Of a stretch of DNA of 64,000 bases, positions 9,030 to 18,159 are shown piece after piece; the stretch's first letter is position 1, and every line of letters begins with the position of its first letter. The position numbers and the translations under genes are program-made. The notes beneath the pieces were generated by a model. The model was not told the origin of the DNA. It saw only the letters and a program-made list of their open reading frames with translations, and searched no databases. The stretch comes from JAUWGC01 sp963753055 (GTDB lineage: Bacteria > Bacteroidota > Bacteroidia > Bacteroidales > B18-G4): the NCBI GenBank assembly GCA_963753055.1, contig CAVWAP010000001.1:1-64000 (forward strand). The letters run 5' to 3'.

Positions 9030-10574
9030 TTAATTCACCTTCACAATCTCACCTGGTCTCCAGGTTTTATCAAACCAGGGTTCAAGCGGACCATAAATGC
9101 GCCACAGCATATGCCAGTTTTTACCGGGAACAGTTTGTATCCAGTTTACATCTCCTTCTGGTTTTTCATAACTGAAATAAACATCATAGGATCCATCTGC
9201 ATTTTGCACAACATTTTTATCGGAACTGGTAACCCCTGGGAATGGATAATCCGTTTGAAGTAATGATCTTGTCTGTACATCGTAAACGGTTACATCCCAG
9301 AATTGTACAGCAGGTACATTGGCTGGTATGTGTAATTTGTATTGCTTATCTCCGGATAAAGGATTGCCTTCAGAGTCGCGGATACCTTTCATGTATTGTG
9401 ATCCTTTTCCAACCGGTGGAGTTACCATAGCGGGCGTGATTCCTGTCGCATAATAATGGAATCCTAATCTTTGATCGATTAAACGAACTCCATCTTTTTC
9501 AAACAAATAGCTATTTCCAGGAAATCCTGTTTCCCAGGTCTTGCTGTCAGGATAAGCTGCAAAACTCTTGTCCCGGTTTCTGTATTCATTAACACGTGAA
9601 TAGGCATTCCCAACAAGGGCTGCTTCATTTAGAATTTTTTTCATGCGTGCATCCGGTGCAAAAGCTTTCCCTTTTTCAATTCCGATGGATGCCAGGTAAC
9701 CTAAAATTTCAGGGCTAAATGCTGAAGCAGGTTCTTCCTGTACGATTGCATTCACTTCTTCAAAAAACTGAAAATCGCTGGCGTGTACGGTGTTAAATTC
9801 TTTACCAGATACATTCACAAAATTTACAGATTTAGGCTGATCTCCCAATGGATACAATTTAAAATTCTCTTTCATATTTTTTACAACAGGTTTAGGATCG
9901 AAGTTCTCCATAAACCCACGCATCACCAACCAATTTCCATAGGTAGCTGATTTTGCTACAAAATATCCATCGGGTATTTTGCCTTCATAACCCGGGGGAA
10001 CTAAGAGATATTTACCTCCTTTTCCTTTGTCAGGTCCTGCGTTTCCATAATCGGTTACATATTGAAACCAAAAGTCATCGATCAATCCAAGGGTGTTTGG
10101 TGGTGTTTCCATTACCATGGGCCCATCTTTCAAATCAATCCACATAAAAGTGTATACAACGGTTGTATTGGGCGTAAGTAATATCACTTTAGAATCCATG
10201 CGGTCTTCCCAGATTATCATGGTTTCATTGTCGGGGCCAAATTTTCGAAGGCTATTTCTAAAACCACTTAATGAAGCACCGCTTGTGGTTAAGACAACAC
10301 ATTCAACTGCGCGTTGAAAATCGATTTGATCATACAGTTTTTGAGCTGTTTCTTCTGTAGGAAAGCCATCATCAAAAGTTAAAGTTCCGAAACGTGTTTC
10401 CACTTCATCGGCAATTGGGATATTTGCCGGAATGTCGGTGGTCATTTTCATTTTTTGGGCTACAACTTTGGCTTTTGCCTTTTTTTCTGTTTTTGCATCA
10501 CCACCACAACTTGTTAACGATAACGCAAGTGCGGCAATGAAACCAAAAGAAAGAAGTGTTTTTGAATTTTTCAT
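9030..10574 (-). CDS. DUF1254/DUF1214 lipoprotein
   Basis: A 514-residue protein with a lipoprotein signal (lipobox LTSC, Cys23), so it is probably membrane-anchored on the periplasmic side. DUF1254 spans about 75-215 (VVYTFMWIDLKDGPMVMETPP, GNAGPDKGKGGKYL), and DUF1214 the last 120 residues (HIPANVPAVQFWDVTVYD, WHMLWRIYGPLEPWFDKTWRPGE). The family's function is not established. The frame is intact. It is the second gene of a tandem pair with the broken paralogue at 10696-12278, from which a REP-like element separates it; both follow the small DQAALSG protein. Confidence 0.86.
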   Translation of the reverse strand: MKNSKTLLSFGFIAALALSLTSCGGDAKTEKKAKAKVVAQKMKMTTDIPANIPIADEVETRFGTLTFDDGFPTEETAQKLYDQIDFQRAVECVVLTTSGASLSGFRNSLRKFGPDNETMIIWEDRMDSKVILLTPNTTVVYTFMWIDLKDGPMVMETPPNTLGLIDDFWFQYVTDYGNAGPDKGKGGKYLLVPPGYEGKIPDGYFVAKSATYGNWLVMRGFMENFDPKPVVKNMKENFKLYPLGDQPKSVNFVNVSGKEFNTVHASDFQFFEEVNAIVQEEPASAFSPEILGYLASIGIEKGKAFAPDARMKKILNEAALVGNAYSRVNEYRNRDKSFAAYPDSKTWETGFPGNSYLFEKDGVRLIDQRLGFHYYATGITPAMVTPPVGKGSQYMKGIRDSEGNPLSGDKQYKLHIPANVPAVQFWDVTVYDVQTRSLLQTDYPFPGVTSSDKNVVQNADGSYDVYFSYEKPEGDVNWIQTVPGKNWHMLWRIYGPLEPWFDKTWRPGEIVKVN

Positions 10575-10589
10575 TTGTTATTGTTTTAT

Positions 10590-10684
10590 CGTCATTGCGA
10601 GCCTGCCTGTAGGCAGACAGGGAGGAACGACGAAGCAATCTGTTTTATCATTGACAGGTTGCTTCGCTATCGCTCGCAATGACG
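10590..10684. repeat. REP-like palindromic element with a nested small palindrome
   Basis: Ends CGTCATTGCGAG (10590-10601) and CTCGCAATGACG (10673-10684) are exact inverted repeats. Inside are further complementary parts (GAAGCAATC against GATTGCTTC-like GGTTGCTTCG). A second short palindrome, GCCTGCCTGTAGGCAGACAGG (about 10601-10621), is embedded in the left arm; a near copy stands alone at 19236. The nesting suggests one small element inserted into another. Confidence 0.8.
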
Positions 10685-10695
10685 GATTGAATACT

Positions 10696-11529
10696 TTAAT
10701 TTACTTTCACAATTTCACCTGGTCTCCAAGCTCTGTCGTACCAAACTTGTGTTGGGCTATACATACGCCATAGCATATTCCACCCTTTATTCGGGATAGT
10801 TTGCACCCAGTTTACATTACCTTCTGGTTTTTCAGGTCCAAAATATATGTCCCAGGTACCATCCGCATTCGTAACAAGGTCTTCCTGTATACTGGTTACT
10901 CCAGGTAAACGCTGATCAGTTTGCAACATACAACGGGTTTGGTTATCATATACTGTTACTTCCCAGAAGCGTTTTACAGGTGGATTTGCTGGTACATGAA
11001 GCTTATAGTTATTTGATCCATCTAAGATTTCCCCTTCCGAATCGCGTAAACCAATTACATATTGAGAACCAGCACCTACTGGAGGTTTAACCATTACTGG
11101 CGTAATACCGGTTGCATAATAATGGAAACGTACACGTGCGTTAATTAAGCGCGTTCCATTCTTTTCAAACTCATGGCTACCACCTTCGAAACCTAGTTCC
11201 CAACTTTTACTTCCCGGCCAAATCACTACATCATCGGCACGGTTACGGAATAAAATAGCGCGTTGCGTTGCTGAACCAACCACTGCAGCTTCAGAGAGAA
11301 TTTTTGTCATGCGAGCATCTGGAGCAAATGGTAAGCCTTTTTCAATACCAATAGACCTTAACATTCCCAATACTTCAATATCCCATGATTCTGGCTCTTC
11401 TTCCTGAACCACTTCATTTATTTCTTCAAAAATGGTAATATCTTGAGAGTGTAAGGTGTTGATGTATTTATTCGAAAGATTATGCAATTGAACAGGCTTA
11501 GGATTGTTCTTCTCAGCCAATGGATACAC
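10696..11529 (-). CDS. DUF1254/DUF1214 lipoprotein, C-terminal part (frameshifted)
   Basis: 277 residues: the end of DUF1254 and a full DUF1214 domain (HVPANPPVKRFWEVTVYDNQ, NMLWRMYSPTQVWYDRAWRPGE). The N-terminal part lies at 11418-12278. Adding one A near 11533 gives KLKVYPLAEKNN, exactly the family's join (KVYPL), so this is one gene of about 525 residues with a single-base loss. Its product pairs with the intact paralogue downstream at 9030-10574. Confidence 0.82.
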   Translation of the reverse strand: MYPLAEKNNPKPVQLHNLSNKYINTLHSQDITIFEEINEVVQEEEPESWDIEVLGMLRSIGIEKGLPFAPDARMTKILSEAAVVGSATQRAILFRNRADDVVIWPGSKSWELGFEGGSHEFEKNGTRLINARVRFHYYATGITPVMVKPPVGAGSQYVIGLRDSEGEILDGSNNYKLHVPANPPVKRFWEVTVYDNQTRCMLQTDQRLPGVTSIQEDLVTNADGTWDIYFGPEKPEGNVNWVQTIPNKGWNMLWRMYSPTQVWYDRAWRPGEIVKVN

Positions 11530-12278
11530 CTTAATTTAGCTTTAATATTCTCAATGCCCTGGTCATAAGAACCATCAACCGCAAATGCGCGTAAGGCAAA
11601 CCAGTTACCATAAGTGGGCGAATTTAACACGAAATGTCCTTCCGGAATATCGCCTTCGTATCCTGGAGGTAATAATATATATTTACCACCTTTTCCGCGA
11701 TCAGGACCCGCATTACCTACATCACCTACATACTGAAACCAGAAGTCATCCACAATGGCTAGTACGTTTGGTGGAGTTTCAAGAACAACTGGGCCATTTT
11801 TAGTGTCTAACCACATAAACAGATAAATAACTGTAGTATTTCCAGTAAGTAATAGACCTTTTGAGTCTAAGCGCTCTTTCCACCAAATAGCTGTTTCATT
11901 GTCCGGGCCATATTCTCTGATCCCTCTGCGGAAACCAACCAACGAGGCGGCAGGAGTGTTCATAATCATACATTCCACTGCACGAGAGAAATCCTGATTA
12001 TCCCATATTAGTTGAGCAGTTTCTGCAGTTGGTACTCCGTCGAAAAATTTAAGTGTTCCTAAACGAGTTTCCACTTCATCAGGAATTAGAACATCTTCCG
12101 GCGTTTGGGTTGTCATTTTGTAGGTTTTCTGTGCTACTTTTTCAGCAGGCTGATTAGTATCAGCAGGCTCTTTTTTTGTTGCCTGATCGCAGGATGTTAT
12201 TGCTGTAAATAAGAATGATAGCAATACCAAAACGATAATACTGTTTAAACTTAAAAATTTGCGTGTTTGTGTTTTCAT
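11418..12278 (-). CDS. DUF1254/DUF1214 lipoprotein, N-terminal part (frameshifted)
   Basis: Starts with a lipoprotein signal (lipobox AITSC, Cys30) and runs through the DUF1254 domain (TVIYLFMWLDTKNGPVVLETPP, GNAGPDRGKGGKYILLPPGYEGD). Genuine family sequence stops near base 11535 at ENIKAKL; the remaining residues to 11418 are out-of-frame reading of the C-terminal half. The gene starts 49 bases after the small DQAALSG protein and is probably in the same operon. Confidence 0.82.
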   Translation of the reverse strand: MKTQTRKFLSLNSIIVLVLLSFLFTAITSCDQATKKEPADTNQPAEKVAQKTYKMTTQTPEDVLIPDEVETRLGTLKFFDGVPTAETAQLIWDNQDFSRAVECMIMNTPAASLVGFRRGIREYGPDNETAIWWKERLDSKGLLLTGNTTVIYLFMWLDTKNGPVVLETPPNVLAIVDDFWFQYVGDVGNAGPDRGKGGKYILLPPGYEGDIPEGHFVLNSPTYGNWFALRAFAVDGSYDQGIENIKAKLRCIHWLRRTILSLFNCIIFRINTSTPYTLKILPFLKK

Positions 12279-12327
12279 GTTACCTTTTTTAATTAATAAT
12301 ATTTAATTGATTAATACTTTTAGTTTG

Positions 12328-12603
12328 TTATGTTTTATCATCTAACATTTTTACTGAAATAACTGTCATATGCAAATCATAAAGAGCATTAAGCACTCCT
12401 GATAAAGCCGCCTGATCGCTCATTCGTCCGATTAATGTGGAAATTGGTTTTGATCCTGATTTCCGATCTATGGTGACTTGCATGCGTTGCAATCGATCGG
12501 ACCAATCTGTATTTACTTCACCCAATACCTTTATTTGATAGACAGCAGGTTTGCTGAAACTGAAGTTTTCGTAGGGAGATTTTTTTTGATCTGTTTTATT
12601 CAT
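12328..12603 (-). CDS. Small DQAALSG-motif protein next to the regulator (copy 1)
   Basis: A 91-residue protein of unknown function with no signal peptide or membrane segment, so probably cytoplasmic. Visible pattern: YQIKVLGEV, W..RL..M, a central TLIGRMSD strand, then DQAALSGVLNALYDLH and a final SVKML strand. The paralogue at 25577-25840 shares this layout (YKIIVQGKL, W.D.F, DQATLSGILNRLYQSH). From memory, similar small proteins with a DQAALHGLL-like signature occur widely without an assigned role. Both copies lie directly after a REC-STAND-LuxR regulator and before DUF1254 genes, which suggests a regulatory or sensory partner; this is inference. Confidence 0.7.
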   Translation of the reverse strand: MNKTDQKKSPYENFSFSKPAVYQIKVLGEVNTDWSDRLQRMQVTIDRKSGSKPISTLIGRMSDQAALSGVLNALYDLHMTVISVKMLDDKT

Positions 12604-12664
12604 CGATGTAAATTATATGAAGTTTGTTTTTGTTAAATTTTCACGATACAAAGTAAGTGAATGA

Positions 12665-12697
12665 AAAGTGGAAGAGTCAATACCCGAAAGTGGAAGA
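12665..12697. promoter_or_regulatory. Direct repeats upstream of the small protein-DUF1254 operon
   Basis: AAAGTGGAAGA occurs exactly at 12665-12675 and again at 12687-12697, 22 bases apart, about two helical turns. The repeats lie 62 bases upstream of the small-protein start, in a 277-base gap with no gene. Same-face direct repeats are the usual arrangement for MalT/LuxR-type activators, so this is a candidate operator for the adjacent regulator. Only the repeats are observed; binding is inferred. Confidence 0.4.
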
Positions 12698-12880
12698 AAG
12701 GTTTATTTTTTGGCCCGCTTTCGCTAATGATTCAGTATATATAAGAACTAGGGAGTCAGATAAGGGGGAAAAAACAGATTACTCATTCAAAATTCAACTG
12801 ATGAGAAAAAAGGTTCACTTATACATGAAACTTTTCCAAATTATTTCAAACTTTCATGTATAGACGAAACTTATTACTAC

Positions 12881-15800
12881 CTATTCATTGATAAGCCCTA
12901 ATTCTTTTACTTTCTTTACCAAATTCATACGATTGTTAACTTCCAATTTTTGGCAGAGGTTGTAAATGTGTTTTTTTACCGTTCCTTCTGAAACGTAGAG
13001 CCTGTCTGCAATTTCCTTGTTTCTTAGACCATTTGCCAGCTGGGTAACGGTTTCCAACTCCCGCGAAGTTATTGATTCCATGTTCTCTTTAAGAGTCAAG
13101 CTCGGTTTCTTATGCTGTTTATTTTCAGCAGGAACATTATCTTTTAAAGTTTGATATTTTTCTATGGTTCTAATTACTTGATTTATATATTTTGTAGCTA
13201 TATTTTGGTTTTGTAATTCTTTCAACATTTCAAACAAAATAGGTCCAGCTTCCACAAAGGGGCGGATCCAGCCACCGGGCTCAGCCAATATTAGCACTTC
13301 CTCAAGTGTTGCAATTGCTTCGTCATGATTTCCCTGCTTCTCCATGAGGACAGACTGCAGCACGGCAATTTCAATTATCTGGTTCACCAGGTGACATTCC
13401 GTGCTAACAGCTTTTACTTTATCCAATAAGCCTGCAGCTTTTTTAAGATTTTCTTCAGAACCTTCGTATATTAATACCCTGGCCTGCGTAATGATGGGGA
13501 CTTCCAGCCACACAAACAAACCGGCAAAAGAGGGCGATTCATTTAGGGTGCTTTCCCATGCCAATGCAGGTTCAAGCTCCCCACGAAGTAAGGATAAGCG
13601 GGCACGACACGATTGCGTGATTGGTAAGTTACCGGTAGGGTTAAAATCCTTTTCAAAACTTTCTAAAAGCACCAATGATTTATCCGCTTCAGCCGGGTTT
13701 TGTAAAAAATGGCATATGATGGTTTTGCTTGCAATGGCATCAAGAGCTACGCCTATATGAAGATTGTAACGCTGTTGGCCGGCAATGGTGAAAAGGTTCA
13801 AAGCATCCTTTAACTCAAAGGCGTTTAAACATGAAATCCCTTCCATACAAATACCCATAGCATCCGTGTAAATTAAATTGGCCTTTTTTGAAATAGCTTG
13901 TACAAGCTGAGATTCCTTTCTGGCTGTGATCAAGTCACCGGCAAATGTATTCACATAAAAAATCCCGGCCATCAGGCGAGTAATATACACAGCATCTTCA
14001 TTCTCAACAGATAATTGAGTTTTAAGATCTTTAAGGGCTACCTCTTTCTCTCCGTTAACGCTTCTGGATAGGGCTATATGGAGATAAAGCATTCCCATAG
14101 CCAGTTTTCTGTTGGAGGTTAATAAACTTTCTGCTTTCTGAAAATGTTCAAGTGCTAATTTTGGAATTCCGGACCAATGATATACCAGCCCAAGCATCAA
14201 ATAGCACTCTCCTAATAAAACCTGATCCTTTTTATTCTTTTTTAACAATGGGATTGTCAATTCCATCAAGGGAGGAATCTTTTCAAGCTTAAAATTTTCA
14301 TATGCGCCCCATGCTTCTGAGAGCATAAGTTCAGGTTTTTCCCTTATCAGCTCTTGAGGAAGCAAACTCAACCAGCCTTGAACCATATACCACCGATCAT
14401 CATCCAGTTCAGCCCATCTGTGCCTTTCCACTATTTGGCAAGCCCCATTCGGATCATTCCCTGCCAGCATATGATTTATCGATTCTTCAATGTATTTATG
14501 TTTCTCAAACCACTCAGCTGCCCGAATATGATAAGGAAAAATTTCTTCATCCGATTTTTGTGATTTTAACCTCTTTTGGAATAATTCCTGGATCAAGTGA
14601 TGATACCTGAACCATTTCCGCTCGGCATCAAGGGAAATGACAAAAAGATTGGACTTGACCAGCCATTGAATAAATTCACTTCCTGATAACTGATTTTCAC
14701 GCTTATCCATTTTTGAATAAATATCCTCAATCAAATCTGCACAAAACCGGTCGAACACGGATGTTATCAATAACAAGTCCTGTACTTCAGCAGGTTGTTT
14801 TTGCAACACTTCCTCCACCAGGAAATTGGATAATGACCAGGCATCACCGCGAATATTATCAATGGCCACATCAACATCATCTTCGCTTTTAATATTTAAC
14901 AATGCCATCCTGAGGCCTACAATCCATCCTTCTGTTTTCTCCAGTATTAATTTAGCTGCCCCTTCCTTCAATGAGATATTAAACAATTTCTGAAATAAAG
15001 CCTGGATTTCATTCTCACTAAAAGAGAGCTCATTCATCCGGATTTCTGTCATCCTATTATGAAGCAATAAGGAATTTATTTTTAATGGAGGATCTTTGCG
15101 AGTCAGAATGGAAAGATGCATATGTTCAGGAGGAAAGCGCAATAATTCGTTCATTAAATGATGGATTGTATCATTCTGTATCCTATGGTAATCATCAAGT
15201 ACAAGAATAAAGTCATGTTCGATGGCATCCAATTCATTGATGAGTGAATAGGCAATCACATTTACAGGAGGTAATGAAGATGCATTTATTAATACACTTG
15301 TATTTTCCAAAGCACGGGGAAATATTTTTTCAATGGCTGCATTTATATATAAAAGGAATGTTCGCAAATCATTGTGTTCATCATCCAGTGAAATCCAGGT
15401 AAACAATGCTTTTGTAGACTCTAACCACTGACTTACAGTTACACTTTTTCCATAACCGGCCGGTGCAACAACAAGCGACAAGGGTTTATAAATATTTTTC
15501 TCCAATTCTTCTGTGATCAAATTCCTGTTAACGCAGTCGCTGGTAACTGGAGGGCGGTGGAGTTTTGTAGTGAGGATACTCACATTTTCGATTTCTTCAT
15601 CTGCTTCTTCATTGCTTAAGGCAATGCTGGTGATGGTTGAACTTAGGTACATTTCACCCCTTGCAATCTTTTGAACAGCAGAAATCAATTCATCAGGAGC
15701 AGAATCTTTTAGTAAATAACCCACTGCCCCGGCATTCAACATATCTTTTACATAGCGTTTTCCGGAATGGATGGAGAGTGCCAGCACTTTTGTGTCAGGA

Positions 15801-16021
15801 GCAAATGAAAGTATTTGTTTCGTTGCATCTATACCATTCAACTTAGGCATAGAAACATCCATAACAATTACATCTGGATTTTTCTTCTTCACCCAATCTA
15901 TGGCTTCCAAACCATCATTGGCTTCCCCAACAACCCGGATATTTTCATTGGTTTCCAATAAATTCCGAAGACCGGATCGGAATACCGGGTGATCATCAGT
16001 GATGAGGACATTTATAGCCAT
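12881..16021 (-). CDS. REC-STAND ATPase-TPR-LuxR hybrid regulator (MalT-like)
   Basis: A 1046-residue transcription regulator. Residues 1-120 are a full receiver domain (acidic pair Asp9-Asp10, phosphoacceptor Asp55, Ser83, Lys105). From about 150 it continues as a MalT-type signal-transduction ATPase: TTKLHRPPV entry motif, Walker A APAGYGKS at 186-193, LVLDDYHRI Walker B, and a winged-helix region. A long helical TPR-like array follows (about 540-950), then a LuxR helix-turn-helix (ITSRELETVTQLANGLRNKEIADRLYVSEGTVKKH). MalT itself has no receiver and NarL-type regulators have no ATPase, so phosphorylation and ligand/ATP sensing may be combined. It lies 36 bases after a porin gene and upstream of the small protein and two DUF1254 genes. 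No kinase is adjacent to this copy. Confidence 0.92.
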   Translation of the reverse strand: MAINVLITDDHPVFRSGLRNLLETNENIRVVGEANDGLEAIDWVKKKNPDVIVMDVSMPKLNGIDATKQILSFAPDTKVLALSIHSGKRYVKDMLNAGAVGYLLKDSAPDELISAVQKIARGEMYLSSTITSIALSNEEADEEIENVSILTTKLHRPPVTSDCVNRNLITEELEKNIYKPLSLVVAPAGYGKSVTVSQWLESTKALFTWISLDDEHNDLRTFLLYINAAIEKIFPRALENTSVLINASSLPPVNVIAYSLINELDAIEHDFILVLDDYHRIQNDTIHHLMNELLRFPPEHMHLSILTRKDPPLKINSLLLHNRMTEIRMNELSFSENEIQALFQKLFNISLKEGAAKLILEKTEGWIVGLRMALLNIKSEDDVDVAIDNIRGDAWSLSNFLVEEVLQKQPAEVQDLLLITSVFDRFCADLIEDIYSKMDKRENQLSGSEFIQWLVKSNLFVISLDAERKWFRYHHLIQELFQKRLKSQKSDEEIFPYHIRAAEWFEKHKYIEESINHMLAGNDPNGACQIVERHRWAELDDDRWYMVQGWLSLLPQELIREKPELMLSEAWGAYENFKLEKIPPLMELTIPLLKKNKKDQVLLGECYLMLGLVYHWSGIPKLALEHFQKAESLLTSNRKLAMGMLYLHIALSRSVNGEKEVALKDLKTQLSVENEDAVYITRLMAGIFYVNTFAGDLITARKESQLVQAISKKANLIYTDAMGICMEGISCLNAFELKDALNLFTIAGQQRYNLHIGVALDAIASKTIICHFLQNPAEADKSLVLLESFEKDFNPTGNLPITQSCRARLSLLRGELEPALAWESTLNESPSFAGLFVWLEVPIITQARVLIYEGSEENLKKAAGLLDKVKAVSTECHLVNQIIEIAVLQSVLMEKQGNHDEAIATLEEVLILAEPGGWIRPFVEAGPILFEMLKELQNQNIATKYINQVIRTIEKYQTLKDNVPAENKQHKKPSLTLKENMESITSRELETVTQLANGLRNKEIADRLYVSEGTVKKHIYNLCQKLEVNNRMNLVKKVKELGLINE

Positions 16022-16057
16022 TTTATTTATTTTAAAGAATATATTTTCATTAAATAT

Positions 16058-16966
16058 TTATTTTTTATCAAACCACATAAAATGATAGATCAGAAGAACA
16101 GAATTAAAATCAGACCCGTATCGGGTTGATGCGCCATTGGTATATGCAATCTGAAATCCATGTCCTTTAGCAACAGGAAATGCAAATGCAAGTCCGAATC
16201 GCATGTTGTTTTGGTTGTTCTGAAAAATATCATCGTTATAGCTAATTCCACCAAAAAAACCGGCGCCAAAAGAACCTGAAACCCACATACCCTTTTTGAA
16301 GATATAAACTCCATGCACCTGAAAGCTCACCAAAGGATGCTGTTCCAGTTTATTGCCACCAAAAAAATTATTATTAGCAGTAAAAAACCATGTATTAAAC
16401 TGGGCTTCCAGGGTTAGCTTTTTGATACGATACGATGCACCAATACCAAGTTTAAATGCCCACCTGTTGAGCCCAAGATTAATAAATTGTTCGGGGTCAT
16501 ATTGACCCAATGGAGGGCGAAACCGGAATTGTGCTCCTAATCTGAATTTCTTCAATTGGTAAGCTGGATACTCGGCTGGCGTAAGAGCAGGGCCTCCTAT
16601 GAGTATCATCGATATTCGGAAAATCGGATCAGCAAAACCATTTCGACTCGTTATTGTATCATTTTGCGCTACAATAGCATCCCAATTGCCAAACGAATAT
16701 GGAATTACAGCATCAATTTTGGCTAACTTCCCAAAAAGATTAAAGCTTCGGGCATACCCTGCACCAATTATATTTAGGGCTGCATTTAAATTTTCAATGG
16801 GCAGGGTATTATCCACCAATACATTCCCATGCGAATAAGCGTAGGATGCAACAGCAAAATTGGTTTTCACGGGCATCATTGCCAATAATCTCGGTTCCAG
16901 GTCCTGCGCATTTGCAGACATACAGCTCAATAGTAAAAAAATCGTTATGTAAGGAGCCTTTATCAT
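16058..16966 (-). CDS. Phenol_MetA_deg-type outer-membrane beta-barrel
   Basis: A 302-residue exported protein: signal peptide ending near SANAQD, then alternating amphipathic strands and an aromatic C-terminus (YHFMWFDKK). The LGQYDPEQFINLGLNRWAFKLGIG block matches the MetA-pathway phenol-degradation/SphA-like transporter family, thought to pass hydrophobic molecules through the outer membrane. It lies 36 bases upstream of the REC-STAND regulator and follows the DUF2490 gene on the same strand, suggesting an envelope-protein-plus-regulator operon. The substrate is unknown. Confidence 0.72.
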   Translation of the reverse strand: MIKAPYITIFLLLSCMSANAQDLEPRLLAMMPVKTNFAVASYAYSHGNVLVDNTLPIENLNAALNIIGAGYARSFNLFGKLAKIDAVIPYSFGNWDAIVAQNDTITSRNGFADPIFRISMILIGGPALTPAEYPAYQLKKFRLGAQFRFRPPLGQYDPEQFINLGLNRWAFKLGIGASYRIKKLTLEAQFNTWFFTANNNFFGGNKLEQHPLVSFQVHGVYIFKKGMWVSGSFGAGFFGGISYNDDIFQNNQNNMRFGLAFAFPVAKGHGFQIAYTNGASTRYGSDFNSVLLIYHFMWFDKK

Positions 16967-17034
16967 AAATTATTTATACCGTCTTTTAGTAAACTTTTAG
17001 TCTGACTGGAATTTTTATAATTGCCCGTTAATTA

Positions 17035-17805
17035 TCAATTTATTTTATAATATACCCTTAGTCTATAAATAATGTCGTTGGTATGAAAATCATCTTCAAC
17101 CGTATTTCGGGCATAGTTATATCCAACTAAGAATACTACTTTCCAAACCGGAGAAATATTATAACCAATGCCTGGCATAATTCTTACTTTGTCGTTAAAT
17201 TGTTTGGTGCCTATTAAATTCCAATAAAACTTTGCGCTTACGGGTATATAGAATCCTTTTCCATAATTCCATACATCGCCCTGGAATTTAATGATCAATG
17301 AAGCTTCGTAACTTAGTCTTAAACCAAATGTATTGATCCAATCGTCGGTTTCAATTTCAAAACGCTCTTCCAGTTTTACAAAATGTTTAATCTCAATTCT
17401 GGTTCTGTTGGGCCATGAAAGTTGGTATGCCTGAAATGGTGATATTTCCAGCCTGTCGACACTTCCCTTATTATCTGTAAAATACATTTCGATACCTCCA
17501 TGAAGCTCTTCCTTGTATTTTAGTTTTTTCAACATAAATTTTGGTCTTTTGTACTTCACGGCAGGCTTGAGCCAATATCGGTTCCAGGCGTGAGGCGAAA
17601 TAGTTCTGAAACCAACAGAACCATATACTCCTACCTTTTCCGAAATTTTATGACTGGGATTAAAATCAAACCAAAACTGGTTGGTTACCTGATTTTCATT
17701 TTCATCCTGGGCAATGCTTTCATTTACTAAAAACACTAAAATGACAAAAACCAGAATAGTCCCATTAAAAGTCAAAATTTTATTTATGTCAAATCGTCCT
17801 GTCAT
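17035..17805 (-). CDS. DUF2490 family outer-membrane protein
   Basis: 256 residues with an N-terminal hydrophobic export segment (ending NESIAQDE) and a DUF2490-like body: QFWFDFNPSHKI, PFQAYQLSWP, IEIKHFVKLEERF, IMPGIGYNISPVW. The strands end in an aromatic residue pattern (YRLRVYYKIN), as in small outer-membrane barrels. The family has no established function. Only 5 bases separate it from the end of the DcaP-like gene upstream, so they were probably cotranscribed. Confidence 0.72.
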   Translation of the reverse strand: MTGRFDINKILTFNGTILVFVILVFLVNESIAQDENENQVTNQFWFDFNPSHKISEKVGVYGSVGFRTISPHAWNRYWLKPAVKYKRPKFMLKKLKYKEELHGGIEMYFTDNKGSVDRLEISPFQAYQLSWPNRTRIEIKHFVKLEERFEIETDDWINTFGLRLSYEASLIIKFQGDVWNYGKGFYIPVSAKFYWNLIGTKQFNDKVRIMPGIGYNISPVWKVVFLVGYNYARNTVEDDFHTNDIIYRLRVYYKIN

Positions 17806-17810
17806 AAACT

Positions 17811-18092
17811 CTAAAAATCATAGTAGAAAAGTGCCGATATCCGGCTTGCCTGACCTGTTTGACCATCTATATTCCACCGCTGTCCGAACATGTATTCAAA
17901 TCCAACTTTTGCTCCTTCGGTAATATTCCAAAAACAATCAGCAGAAGCACTCAGACTGTTTTTAAATGAATCATCGGGTTGGTAATCTTTATTGAATAAT
18001 TGAGCATATCCAAATGAGAAGTGTGTTGAAACTCTTTCTGTAAATTTAATTCCATACGACAAAAATCCTCCAAAGGAAGTCAGAGCTTTCAA
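17811..18092 (-). pseudogene. DcaP-like porin, C-terminal fragment
   Basis: 93 residues of outer-membrane beta-strands (FLSYGIKFTERVSTHFSFGYAQ) ending in the aromatic SALFYYDF typical of a barrel terminus. It is the last of three pieces of one porin; the apparent start is internal. One added A near 18091 restores TKILKALTSFGG from the preceding frame. Confidence 0.72.
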
Positions 18093-18159
18093 GATTTTGT
18101 GTATTCAGGATTAAAAACAGCATCATTCCCTGTACCACTAAAGGTGGTAATAAAATGGG

